Shown piece by piece: positions 1 through 11,383 of a stretch of DNA of 64,000 nt; within the stretch, counting starts at the first letter, position 1, and every line of letters begins with the position of its first letter. The notes beneath the pieces were generated by a model, which saw only the letters and a program-made list of their open reading frames with translations, was not told where the DNA came from and ran no database searches. The translations under genes were made by a program, and so were the position numbers. The stretch comes from Naematelia aurantialba (Eukaryota > Basidiomycota > Tremellomycetes > Tremellales > Naemateliaceae), in contig JAKFAO010000001.1 of NCBI GenBank assembly GCA_021527695.1, positions 2,170,001 through 2,234,000 on the forward strand, in the 5' to 3' direction.

Positions 1-3000
1 TAATGACGCCAAAGCGCCGAGTAGATTGGAGATTCGGGGTAGATCCTCGAATGACGTTTGCGCGACCGCGCTGGACGATAAGCTGGACGTTTCCGGTGCT
101 TCCGTTGCCGACGCGTGCACAGTCGATTTCTTGCTCTCAGCCTTCTTCATGGGCTCGCTAACTGTGCGCGAGGACTTGGCTGGAGCGCGAGTCGGTGCTC
201 GTGTGGTTGTGGCCTGTCCAAGTGGTTTTCGCTTCGCTTCGACAGCCTGATCGACAGTTGCCGGGGGAGACGGCGGAATGATCATAGCTCTGAGGTCATG
301 CATGGCTCGGCTCGCAAAGTCAAAGACCGTTTGAGTCGGCTCGTTTTCGGCGTGGTAGGCGTGGATCGACTGTATCAGAATAGCAGTCGCATACAGCTCC
401 GATCGAAGGCAAGCCAATTTGGTGTCTTCGGCAAAGTCCTCCAGTCTATAGAGGACATCCACTTCGTGCGCATAGTCCGCAAATAGTGAAGCGTCAATCC
501 CTGATGCTGAGACGAGAGCCATCACACGACTAAGCATCCGCATGCGGCGCATCGGCATTTGAGAAGCGTTGTAGACTACCAGGACAGCGCGGCCCAGGTT
601 CAGCGTATTCTCAGCAACTTCTTGGCGATGTTGTCCTTCGTTGAGCAGGATGAAGAGCCGTTCGCCTATCAGTCCCGTCACCTCAGTTGGCATCTGAGCG
701 TCCGTCAGAGCCTCCGTCACCCTTGATGCGGACATAGTGATGGGGTCGTTCATTATCATGGATGCCATCCGGGACAAGGTTGCGTCCACTTCACTCAGGG
801 AGCCAAAGGTCTCATTGATCGAAGTGGACCCGGACAGTGCGGCCAAACGGCTGGTGATAGATGGCGGTAATGCTGCCAGACATTCGCAGTATGACACAAA
901 CCCGCCCTGGAACGGTCAGCCACAACTGAAGAGTACTACTCACCGCTCGATCGCCGTTCTTTTGTCGACACACCGCGAGTAGTTCATACTTCTTGGGAAG
1001 ATGTTCCCTGACTTGGGCCCATATAGAGCTTTGATCGTCGCTTGCGAGAGACAAGGCTTCTCTGCCCCAAGCACACCCCACTTCCACCGAGTTTTGCGCT
1101 TCATCATAACGATTCTCCTTCCAAAGCTTGGTACCATTATTATATGCTGCGGCCGAGAGGCATCGTACCCAATCAGCAACTTCCAGTGCGTTGACCTGTG
1201 CCGAAGCGACTTGGATGAGATCACGAGCTCTGGACAGATACGAGAGTGTCGTGCGGGCGACAGCTGCATCGCCGCCCAATCTTGGAGGATGACGAGACAG
1301 AGCGATGAGACTGTCGACAGCGCCTGCCACGAGATCTTGAGCGACGTCGGCAAGGTTCTACATGTAAGCCACTGAGGCAAATGGCGCACATACTATTGCA
1401 GAATCCGACAGCACGTCGTCCACCAGCTCGACACCTGAGACTAGGCTCTTACGGACTGCTGTAAGCAGCGACGATTCCGCGTTCTCAGCAGCCAGCCGGT
1501 CCAGGATCTTCACGCAAGATCTCCTCATCCGTTCGATAGCGCGAACTGCTTTGGCGAGGCTCGCCCGGGCAGCTTCGCTGTCCTCGAGATTCACCAAAGC
1601 TTCAGCAAGGGTCGTCATGTCCGTCGAAGTGATCGAACTTTCGGCCGTGGCAGACGTCATTGGGGAGGCTTCAGCTGTCCATGGTCAGACTGGGCCTGAT
1701 ATTCTGATACGACACGCACCCAGATACTTGTCCAAGGCAAGTGTGGTCTTGGCGAGATCACCTCCTCGCCGGATAACCTCTGTCTGGGCCGCCATTGGCA
1801 TGTGCTTTCCCCTTGCAGATGGCTTCGATGAACGCGAAGACCCCGAAGGTTGTGAAGTCGGCGTAGACGGGTAAGTCAGTGGGGAAACCGTGCTGGGAGG
1901 CGTTGTGACCTGTAAATTCTCGCTAACCATCATACTCAAGGCACGATCGATAGCAGCAGAGTCGGCCAACTGAGGATTGTCAGCCGACCTCGCCATTACA
2001 CACTCACGCGACGCCCCAGAGAGATCCATAGATCCATCAACGCCGTCCATGAAGAGCCGCTGAACCACTCTCTCCTTTGGCCATTTCGGTGCTGCACCAT
2101 GCCTTCAACCCAATCGATCAATATCCCAATTGATCTGCTGCCTTCCTGTGCCCTCCCGTCACCCCCTTGGCTCGTCGATACATAGTGAGAGATAGTACGG
2201 TGGCAGCTCTCCCAGATTTGCGATGGGACTTGTTTGCAGGTGGAAGTTTGAGGCGCTGGCTGCACGGTGATTGAGAAGGCGATAAGAGTCAGTAAGCGAA
2301 TATAAAGCCACCCCTCCGAGGGTGTTTTGGGTTCCCTAGTGGATAGACGACGACAGAGAAGCTGTGCCTGAGAGATGGCTTGCGCCTGGGGGATGTGTAT
2401 GGCGAGGCGAAGAGGATGGAGATGTGAGTCGGGCTTTGGATCGAATACTGGCAAAGGGAAGTAGTCTTCTTCGATCTAAGTGTTAGCTTTGTCGTGTGAG
2501 AGACCCACCTCTGAACTGCTCAATGATATAACGGCGATCCACGCAGCCATCAGTGCCTGGAAGGCAATTGCCTTTGCCTCGTCACTCATCACAGACGTCT
2601 CCTTGGGAATAGGCAGCCACAGCAAGTAATACCAAGAGCCCACGGGGGGTGGCGGTTGGTGTGTCGAGTTCCCGCCGCTGGAGGATGGTGCCTTTCCGAT
2701 TCGTGCTGCACTCTCGTCGCGCCGAGTATTTGATCCATTGGAGGGATTGACAGGTGGTTTCACAGGAGAGGGGGGATAGAAGCATGGAGTGTAGAGCCTT
2801 AATATTGCTGGTCGAGCGGTGGCTAGTTGCTCCAAACATCGGCGCTCCTAGGCAGCATCAGCAGTATGCCTGCAAGTATCTGCAGAACGCACCATTCCAA
2901 GGCGCATACACTTCCCGACGAGGCCCTGAGCCGCGCGTTCTATCTCGGCTGCCTTTCCTGGCAGATGCCCCTGCAGCTCCAAACTCCGCAACGCCAGCAA

Positions 3001-3681
3001 CGCAGCCTCGCACGTCTCCACCAAAGAGAGGACCCGCTTGTCCGTCCAAATGTCGTCATTTGTCTCTGGGGATTTGCCCTTTGACGTGCTGGCAGGTGTA
3101 GAGCCGTATTGGTGTCCAGACTGGATGGCGGTGGTGAGGCTCTTGAGCGACGAGTTTATGGCTTGCATTGCGAGTCGTGCCCGTTCGACTGGTTGGAGTG
3201 CTGAACCAGCGGAGTCATCTTCAATGGCCATATCAGACGTCTTTGACTTCGGAGCACCTCTTTCCTTGGCTTCTAGCTTCTTGACTAGAGATACGTTAGG
3301 CCTGGCCGGCCTGGTGGTCGCGGGAGCTTGTACGGTGGTCGTTCTGCTGCTCGAAGCAGTCGATGTTGCTTTCGAGGGTCCAGGTTTTGACATCGTCCTA
3401 GAAGGACCGTCTGCGGGCTTACTATTCAGTGCTGTTGCTTTGTTGATTTTCGAAGGACCGGCAGCTGCATTAGCCACCTTGACGGCTGTCCTGGCAGGTG
3501 CTCGACGGGTTCGCGAGACGGTCTCTTGAGGTTGTGATATCCTCAACACCCTGTCCATGTTTTCCGCCAACTCATCCTCTGTCTGTGTTGCTGTTTTCGC
3601 GCCCAACGCCTTTGCGGGTGTCCGAGCCGTTCGGCGCAGCTCCGTCGGGGCTGATTTGCCAGTCGTTCGTACAGCAGGCAT
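1..3681 (-). CDS. ESP1: Separase (N-terminal part; gene runs off the left edge)
   Basis: Cysteine protease that cleaves the cohesin kleisin subunit at anaphase; only the N-terminal helical-repeat half lies here, and the C-terminal catalytic domain is beyond position 1. I start at the ATG at 3681 (MPAVRTTGKSAP); an in-frame ATG at 3810 is also open. Seen in order: a basic Pro/Ser/Thr-rich N-terminus; a helical segment ending IERAAQGLVGKCMRLGM, spliced at about 2880 to ERRCLEQLATARPAIL; TPR-like helices; and around 1100-1250 a stretch containing ADWVRCLSAAAYNNGTKLW followed by LPKKYELLAVCRQKNGDRA. That last block closely resembles the separase pattern of a leucine-rich helix, then W/YELLAVC, then K-GDR. 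Several introns of about 50 nt separate the exons. It diverges from RPB10 across about 226 bp. Identification is from motif resemblance, so another TPR protein remains possible. Confidence 0.75.
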
Positions 3682-3907
3682 TGTGGCTTTCAACCTCGAA
3701 GCGCTTGGGCGCTGGACGGGTGATTGGGCGGCGTTGAAGGGTCCAGTATATGCCGAGGAAAAGAAAACAATCTCGTACGCGTCATTTATCCATGACGTGG
3801 GATTTACCATTCATCCGAAGGTCCAGTGATAACAAGCCAGGTCGGTCTTCGTATTTTTGTCTTCTTGCTGATCCAGCCAGCGATCTCTCCAGGCATCCGT
3901 GGCCAAG

Positions 3908-4466
3908 ATGGTCAGTCACCCCGGCTTGCAAGAGAACCTCGAGCTGATGAGTCCTCTCAGATCATCCCGGTCAGGTGCTTTTCGTGTGGCAAAGTCGTGG
4001 GGAACTTGTGGGAGAGCTACCTCGAGCTCTTAGCGGCGGGCGTCGACGAAGGGTGAGTCGTCCTTCTCAGCAATTTAATGTACGGCGGCTTCAAGCAAGT
4101 CCCAGCGCGGTGGACTTGCTTAAAGGTACCGGAATGTTGCTAGATCTTGGGACGGATGGACGTAACGCCTGCTGACGAGGCTTAGTGACGCACTGGACAA
4201 GCTGCAATTGTCAGCTTTTCTCGGCTCCACCCTGGAGGTCATAAGCTGATGCATCTACAGAAAACGATACTGCTGCCGCCGCATGGTCCTGACCCACGGT
4301 GAGTTGAGAGCTGCTCTTGGCGATCTTCATGTGCATCAGCTGGGCAACAGCTGACGTCTGCAGTCGACCTGATCGAGAAGCTGCTGCTCTACAACCGTTT
4401 GTCCTCCCCTTGAACCAGAGCAGGCTGCACTAACCTCCCGCAGCACACGAACGAGCTACAAGATGA
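3908..4466 (+). CDS. RPB10: RNA polymerase subunit RPB10 (RPABC5), shared by Pol I, II and III
   Basis: Small zinc-binding subunit common to the three nuclear RNA polymerases. Six exons (3908-3910, 3961-4052, 4186-4209, 4261-4298, 4364-4396, 4444-4466) join to exactly 213 nt, giving a 70-residue protein, the usual length in yeast. Visible motifs are [20 protein letters not shown] at the N-terminus (first zinc CXXC), [19 protein letters not shown] (second cysteine pair) and the end YNPHERATR. The first exon is only the ATG; the intron after it (3911-3960) is 50 nt. No open reading frame longer than the exons exists, so automated ORF calls would miss this gene. If the last intron is retained the protein ends YNRLSSP instead. 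Its 3' end is 100 nt from the convergent 3' end of the Rpn14/PAAF1 gene. Confidence 0.95.
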
Positions 4467-4565
4467 TATATTGTTCCTACTAGTGGGCAATCGCCTCGCT
4501 CGCTCTCTTTCAATTCTCTACTCGGTTCTTGTACACCCTCATCATGTACATGGCAATGCATCAGA

Positions 4566-6603
4566 TCAATACCTCCTGATCCCGCCTTCACCACCAGCAC
4601 ACCACACGTCCTTGCCATCCGCGTCTACAGCCCAGCACTCCACGCCCACTGCCTCCCATCCTGCGTACTCTTCCTTGATGGCTACTGCAAAATCCCCGGG
4701 CGCGGCCCTCTTCACAACCAGCCGACACGGGAGTCCCGCAGCCGTGCCAGCCAACAGATCGACGCTTGTCGCCTCGTCTGCGTTGTGAGCAAATGCCAAA
4801 GAATATATGGGGGATTCGTTTCTTCTGACGAGTTTTGGCGGCACCGAGTCCAGAGTGGAAATATGCCGCAGACAGATGACACCGTTCGCATGTCCCGTTG
4901 CGAGCGTGCCGGATGAAGGATCATAGGCGAAGGAAAGACAGCCGGGCTGGTCGGCAGGCCGCTCGATCTTTCGTAATGGCTTGGAGCCGCCCTCTTGGCT
5001 CCATCCCCACACAAAAATGTCGCCGGGCTGCGTAGCAGCCAGGACAACTCTTTCCTCACCCTGTACACCCAGTGCTAGCTTCCCATCCTCGTCGTCCACC
5101 AAGATCAGAGACTCCACCGGCGGCTTCCCCTCCACTTCCCATCGTTTATGTTCTCTGCCTGCACCTACGTCCCACACTCGCACCGTCCCATCTTTGCTTC
5201 CTGAGACAATCTGCTTCCCAACTCCAGCAATACCAAGGCACGTTACAGCGCGTGTATGGCCTTTGAGGATACGAGGGTTGACTCCGTCCTTGCCAAACAC
5301 CCGGACGGACAGGTCACTTGATGCCGTCAAGACCACCTGACCGCCGCATCAGCTCTACCTCGCCGTGAAAGGTGAAAGGTCATGAACGCAGGGAGGAACG
5401 AGAGACGCACCTCTCCTGACGGAAACCACTTGACATCCAAGACATCCCCCACATGCCCTTTCAGCTCCACCGTTTCGCCACCGCCAGGCAAGGTAGACAG
5501 GATTGTCGCGTAGCCGTCTGGACCGCCGACGACGAGCTGCGGCGCCTTTGGAGAATGGGCAATTGCGTTGAGATGCAATGGGGGCTGCGGGTATCAGCGC
5601 TCAGCGAAGCAGCACTTCTTATGTCGGAGCTCACAGTCAACGCTGTCTTCTTGACGTATGGAGGATGGACCACCTGTTTTGGAAAGCGGACGGGTATGTC
5701 CACGAGCTCCAAAGCTGGTACAGACACTCGAAAGTTGGTCTGCGGTGTCAGCTGTGTTCGCACTGTTGAGCATGCGTCCTTGAGCTGACAGCTTCTTCTC
5801 AATAGCTGTTGCTCATCGCGGCTGCTCTGTCCCAGACACCGAACTCACTTTGGAAGACCGAACGACCCTAACACCCTCGCGAGCGGTCAAGCTAGCTCCT
5901 CCTCCTTCCTCGAACTCTACTCTCGCCTTGCCATGTACCGAGCTCTCTCCTGCTTTGTACTATCGTGGAAGAGTCAGCCTAGCTCTATATTCACCGGCCA
6001 CACTCTAGGCAGATATTTTGAATTCGTACAGTGCACACACTAGGCGGAAAGTAGGCATTGATCAAGGTAAGAGACAAGGACGTAGGCAGTGATCGAGCTA
6101 AGGAGACAAGGACGTAGGCGGTAATCGAGATCAGAGACAAGGTCGTAGGCAGTGATCGAGGTGAGGAGACAGGACAGAGGCAGTGATCGAGCTAAGGAGA
6201 CAAGAGGGAAGGGCACCGACAGGTAAGGAAGGGGACACTCACGCCTGAGATCCAGATATCTTCCCTCAACACCACGCCCTGCTCGACGTCGTCAAACACG
6301 CTCAACGCGTCGTGCTGCTCTGTCAGCTCGGCGTCGACTCGTTCCGCCTATACACGTCCATCCCTGCGCGTCTATCCTTGCACATGCACCGACGTAGCTG
6401 TAGCACATGTAGCGAAGTAGAGGTAGCTCATGTAGGAAACTCGAGGTAGCTCGTCTAGGAAAGTAGAGGTAGCTCGTGGAGAGAAGTAGACGTAGCATAT
6501 GTAGACAAGTAGACAGGTAGACAAGACCCCCACGTACCTGGATATCAACGTATGCCAGCGCCTCGATCTCGGGCTTGCCCCGAGGTTGGGTATCCGCGAT
6601 CAT
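4566..6603 (-). CDS. RPN14: Rpn14/PAAF1-like proteasomal ATPase-associated WD-repeat protein
   Basis: WD40 chaperone that binds Rpt ATPases during assembly of the 19S proteasome base. The C-terminal exon (4566-5336) holds several WD repeats, including SDLSVRVFGKDG, LKGHTRAVTCLG and SGSKDGTVRVWD. Upstream exons give GHVGDVLDVKWFPSGEV (end at about 5410), NFRVSVPALELVDIPVRFP (5700-5745), YKAGESSVHGKARVEFEEG (about 5968 down) and VVLREDIWISG (ending at about 6243). The LREDIWISG-YKAGESSVHGK junction spans an intron and matches the start of PAAF1 proteins. The start at 6603 (MIADTQPRGKPEIE) is the best ATG but uncertain, because the N-terminus is poorly conserved. The two 5'-most introns are long (about 180 and 275 nt) and filled with tandem repeats. 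The same-strand gene upstream is the F-BAR protein. Confidence 0.83.
6041..6222. repeat. Degenerate tandem repeat of about 37 bp inside an RPN14 intron
   Basis: About five imperfect copies of a unit containing gtaggcagtgatcgagctaa followed by ggagacaaggac. It lies wholly within the intron between the exons coding ...EDIWISG and YKAGESS..., stretching that intron to about 275 nt against about 50 nt for most introns in the window. Confidence 0.85.
6395..6525. repeat. Imperfect tandem repeat in the first RPN14 intron
   Basis: Repeated blocks of roughly 20-25 bp built on 'gaggtagctcgt' and 'ggaaagtaga' variants. They fill the intron between VDIQ (exon 1) and AERVDAELTEQH (exon 2). Confidence 0.7.
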
Positions 6604-7139
6604 GAATCTTCACGTCCGGGTGCCAGCCGTCGAAACTGATGACCACCACCGTCTGTATGTAAAGCTTTCGTCGTCGCTGTCACGCTGAAGATCTGGTTCT
6701 ACTGTGCCTGTGCAGCTGCACCCCGTCGTGAATGGACTCTGCGGCAGGAACGGTCGAGTATCGTCCGCGTAGACACAATCCAACAGCAAGACACAGCGAC
6801 TCGTCAGCTACAGCGGCATGGTCGACCTCCACCCCGATTTTACAGTCTACTCGAGTACAGATTACATCGACGGTTCCGGTTACGCGTCGCATGCATGCAC
6901 ACTCTACCACGTCACCCTCTGCTCCATGCAGAACCAGCCGTCATCATATGTATGTTGCATAGGCGTCGCTAGTCGTCTGCTTGTCTGCCTGGCTACGCGT
7001 CCTCACTGCATCTATATGCGTCGTCGTCAAACATCATGATCAGATTTCAACCTTGCATTTCGTCTCGAATCCGTCCTCTCCAACCTCGTCCTTGGCGTCC
7101 TGTCGGCTGCGCTTCGATCCTTCGCTCCATCGTCGTCGT
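6604..7139. other. Intergenic region between the F-BAR gene 3' end and RPN14 5' end
   Basis: About 540 bp without a convincing coding exon on either strand. It should hold the F-BAR gene terminator and the RPN14 promoter; I see no clear TATA box. A short upstream RPN14 exon cannot be excluded. Confidence 0.5.
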
Positions 7140-8247
7140 TTAGAAAAGGCACACGCTGCAGTGATCAGCATCAGTCGGTACAGATCAACGGCAAGACACG
7201 ACCACAAAGGCGAAGGGAGACGTGGGACCCACAAATTGCTCGGGAAATCGTTCCTCCCTGGAATCCGCCGGGCTTCGTCCAACAATTCACCAGACCACCA
7301 TCCGTCCTCTGGCGTACTAGTCACAGCGATAATATCACCCGCCTGGAAGTCAAACTCGGCACCAGACTGCGCCTGGTAGTCGTACAGTGCTTTGACGTCT
7401 ATGCGCCATCAGCCTCCAACTCGGATTGATCCGACGCGGACAAATTGGGCAAATCCTTGGAAGCAGCAAAGATGGACTCACAAAACAGCACGGGGAGACC
7501 GGTAGTCGACCACTGGCCTGTAGGAGCGGCATTGGGAGGAGGCATGTTCGGCTGCGGGCTGGGACTACGACCGGCGCGCTGATCCTGCTGCGCATACGGT
7601 TGCTGCTGCTGCTGTTGGTGACCATAAGAAGGCTGGGGTGATGGTGCATGATAACCTTGGTACTGCTGCTGTTGAGGTGCGGGGGCAGGTGACGCGGCTC
7701 GCGCATATTGGTTCTGAGGGGCAGGAGACACTGCTCGATTGTACGAGTACTGCTGTGCCTGTTGGGGTGGTTGCACATACTGCTGCTGCGGCGGCGGTGG
7801 TTGCTGCTGCTGCGGTGGAGGTGCATGTTGTTGAGGGTACCCATTGGTCTGTCCGTAGGCTGCAGGAGAGGCCGCCGGCGCCTGCTGCTGAGCGGGCAGC
7901 ATAGAGTTGTAAGCAGGGTAGTACTGGTTCTGTGGAGGCTGAACGTGAGTCGGAGACTGGTATCCCGGGTAAGGACTCGCAGCTGCCTGCGGGCCACCTT
8001 GTCGTGGGTCCTGACTGTATGACGCGTGTTGTTGAGAAGCACTATAAGCTGAGGTGGGTCGATTAGCACCGACGGCTGGAGGAGCATTGTTTCCATTGTT
8101 TCCAGCAACAGGTGACTTTGGGCCGGCTTGGTTTCCAAACGACTGCTGGCTGTATCGTTGCGTCGCCTGACCGTATTGAGATGTAGGGCGATTGGACAGG
8201 TCATATCCCGGTTGTGGTGGCTGCTGATTCTGTTGTTGTTGTTGTTG

Positions 8248-8304
<57 letters not shown>

Positions 8305-10783
8305 ATACTGACGCCTGTATTCCTCTGCTTTCGAGTCGTATGCCACCCCACCGCGCTCGTCCAGCGCAATACCGATATTCTGTGGCCCCAGTGAGCCCTG
8401 AGTCATGATCGGACTAGGAGAAGGCGTGCGGAACGTCGGTGGTTGCGGCGACGGACTTCTCCCTCCTGCTCCGATACCAGCGAATGCTTCCCGAGGTTTG
8501 CCAGAGGGAGAAGGTGGGGCAGGTGCAGGTGGATTGACAACTGAGCCAGCTCGAGAACGTCCAGAGACCACTGATCCAGCCCGCGATCGGGTACGTTCTC
8601 CAGGGAAAGCTTGGTGATACTTCCCAAGTACTTCGTCTTGCACTATCGCCGCTGGACTAGCTGGCTGTTGTGGAGGCTGCATCATCACCGGACTTGGTCC
8701 TCGAGCTTGAGCAGCCGGAGAGGACGGCCGGGAAGGATGCGATCCCACGACATCATTGGCATAGTTGGCGTAGTTGATCGATTGTCGCTTACCATCTGGA
8801 CCACGCGACGTGGAGCGATGGAAAGCGTCCATGCTTTGGGCGAGAGCCGCGGCTGTGTGTCCGCCCGGTGGAGGCGAGAGCGTCATGTCCACGGATGCAC
8901 GCGACGGTTGGCTCTGCATGGGGCTCTGCGTAGGACCTTGTTGGTACGACATGCGATTGCCGCCCGGCGCAGGAGATGCAGAGGGCTTGCCAATTTGGCT
9001 GCCAACCTGGCTGCCTCGCACAGAACCGCTGGGAGAGTATAGCGAATCGGGACGTCGAGATGATGGTGCACGTCGGACACTTCCAGGGGGAGGTGGGTCA
9101 CGTCTTAGCTCCGCCAACGCCTTCGCCATCGGGTCGTCCTCGTCTATAGGCGTAGGCGGTCCTTGGCGGGACGGAATGCGAGGTTCCGGCATTGTCATCG
9201 AAGGTGGAACCGGTGGGGGAGGCATGGATGAGGAATCTCGCTGAGATGCAGGCTGAATCGTCGGACCTAAGGCAGCCATACCTGGCAGCGCGATCCCACC
9301 GAATGGAGACTTCTTCTCAAGCTCGGGTGGAGGGGGTGATCGCGCAGTCGGCTCGTGTCCGAGATTCAGCTGCTGCATCTGACCATTCAGACCGCTGGAT
9401 GCGGTCGTGCCATTTCCGTTGCCGTTCACCTGTACAGATGGCGCTGGTGCAGCCTGTGTAGACTGAGGCTCGGGTGAGGGTGAACGTTCGGCTTCCGGTG
9501 CAGCGGGGGGAGCAGCAGACATCGGTGGTTTACTGGACAGGCGCTGGAAGTTTGCCGTGCGGAAAGTAGGTTGCGTGGGGTATTCTCCAGCAGAGTAGTT
9601 GATGAAACGAGGTGGATCTGCGACATGTCAGTGAAGTACGGTCGTGAACAAAACCCTACGAACCGGGCATCTGCGGTCCGGTACCCCATCCTTTGACAAA
9701 AGTGACCATATCATTTTGGGGTTCAAACTGCTCGAGCTTCTCTCGAACACGCTCGCAAGACTGAAGGGGAATGAGTTTCGCTCCCACAGGTTCTGAAAAC
9801 TCACACTGTCATCCTCTACACAGACTTGAGATACAGCATTTGCGAATGCCCATATGATGTCTTTCATCAACGCCAATCTATCCTCCTCCAAGTCTTGGAC
9901 ATGCTGTGCAGGCGTTCAGTTACATTCACTCTGACATGGTGATAAGTACTGACGTCGCAAAAACTCTTCCACTCAGATTCCCACTTGCCATGTGTGTTCT
10001 GTAACACCGCCACAAACTGCCTGAAATCCTGCTCGTTTACACCGATCGTCTGTCGTACACGTTCGAGCTTTGCTTGTAGCTTTTCCAGCTCTTTGCCTTG
10101 GACGAGCTGAGAGTTGGCCGCATACGAATTCAGCTTTAGGCAGTCGGACTCGTACTTGTCTCTGGCCTGGGCGGAATGAGCTGATACGTTGTAAGGCGAG
10201 CGACATGCAGCTCACCTTGGAGACGTGGCCTTCTTGCAAGCTCTTGTTCCTGAATGACTTGTCGATACTCCCTTGCAAGCCTTTCTTAAGATTTGCAAGC
10301 CGCACACCGAACTCGGAAGTAGGTTGCTCGACGCTTTGACGGAGCTCGGTGCTGAGAGCTTGATGATATGACGCCTGCTGCGAGGTCTCGGTGAGGAGGT
10401 TTTGAAGGGAGGATGCAAGATCGCCAATCTCGTCACGACCAAGTGAGAACCTAGATAGCTTTGCGAGTCTCTTTGCGTACTCCTCCTCGATCGAAGCTCT
10501 GCATAACGAATCAGGTTCCGCTGGCATCAAAAGGCGGGAACGGCACTGACCTTTCTTTCCAAAACGCCCTCAGTTCCTCAATCGTCCTGCCTGCACCCCT
10601 CAACCTCGCCGTCACTACCTCGTAACCTCTGTCCCCTTGGCCCCAGAACGAGTTGCAAAAATCCAATCGTGGATCATTGAGCTCCTCAGCATCGATGGCT
10701 CCGTTTGAGCCGGGTCCGCCGTGGTAGAACCGGGAAAGGGATGTCGTTGATTGGGACCTGGTGGGCTCGGGAGGTGCAGCCAT
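7140..10783 (-). CDS. F-BAR and SH3 domain protein, Cdc15/Imp2/Hof1 family
   Basis: Membrane-curving scaffold of the contractile ring and endocytic sites in fungi. Exon 1 (10783-about 10551) opens an F-BAR domain with DFCNSFWGQGDRGYEVVTAR, continues after an intron with IEEEYAKRLAKLSR, and keeps helical coiled-coil character to about 9640. The middle (9522-7510) is a long disordered region rich in Pro, Ser and Gln with a pure polyglutamine run. The C-terminal SH3 domain starts at KALYDYQAQSGAEFDF, has the ligand motif DGWWSGEL and ends FPSNFVCLF directly before the stop. The last two introns were placed by SH3 conservation: VLF-YVKALYDY, and SN-FVCLF across an intron ending at about 7157. Length is roughly 1,050-1,100 residues. 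One terminal SH3 fits the Cdc15/Imp2 group rather than Bzz1, which has two. Confidence 0.88.
8231..8304 (-). repeat. CAG/CAA polyglutamine tract in the F-BAR gene
   Basis: On the minus strand, about 17 CAG codons followed by about 8 CAA codons, coding some 25 consecutive glutamines in the disordered linker. On the plus strand it reads as CTG/TTG and produces artificial polyleucine and polyalanine frames. Confidence 0.95.
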
Positions 10784-11383
10784 CTTGCCTCCAAGCTTAT
10801 CAAGCTTTCGCGGACAGCTCTACCGTGTCGTCAATGGCCGTAACACACTTGGAATAGGGGAAATGTAGCGCTGGAGCGCTGTGTAGGACGCCAAGAAAGC
10901 AAATGATAGGCAACAATAAAATAGCAGCCTGTTGACTTCTTGGTGTGACGTTTTGGACACGCGCACAGCCGCCACCGAGCTTAAAACAGGGGCTCAGATA
11001 AATAAAGGGGAACCCGACCGGGGAGGAGTCTTGTAGAGCCTTTGGGCTCGTCAATAGCCATCCTCATGAGCATGTCCAACAAGAACAAGGTTGTGCACTC
11101 TGCTTGTGCTGTTGTGCGCATAGCATCAAAGTTGCGGCGATGCACAAGATAAATTCACATTATGGCTCATTGGAGGATGGCCGTACACGGCATATCGGCG
11201 AGTCTTCGGGCTTCCGTCGGATCTATCAGTCTAACATATTTCGAGTCCACCTTGATGGTCTGCTCACCAGGTAGTCAAAGTCAAGAGGATTTCGGCCATT
11301 CAGTCTTCCCAAGCAAGGGGAAATTGCTGCTGCTATCCCGGGGGAATAGGGAGCTTCGCGACTGAGTAGCTCGACCCCTCGAC
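10784..11383. promoter_or_regulatory. Divergent intergenic promoter region, F-BAR gene and biotin gene
   Basis: About 600 bp between two outward-facing start codons. I see no coding exon and no clear TATA box or named operator; regulation by biotin is possible but not visible in the sequence. Confidence 0.55.

Noticed and set aside
8128..8408. Plus-strand polyleucine/polyalanine proteins
   Set aside because: They are the antisense reading of the polyglutamine tract of the F-BAR gene.
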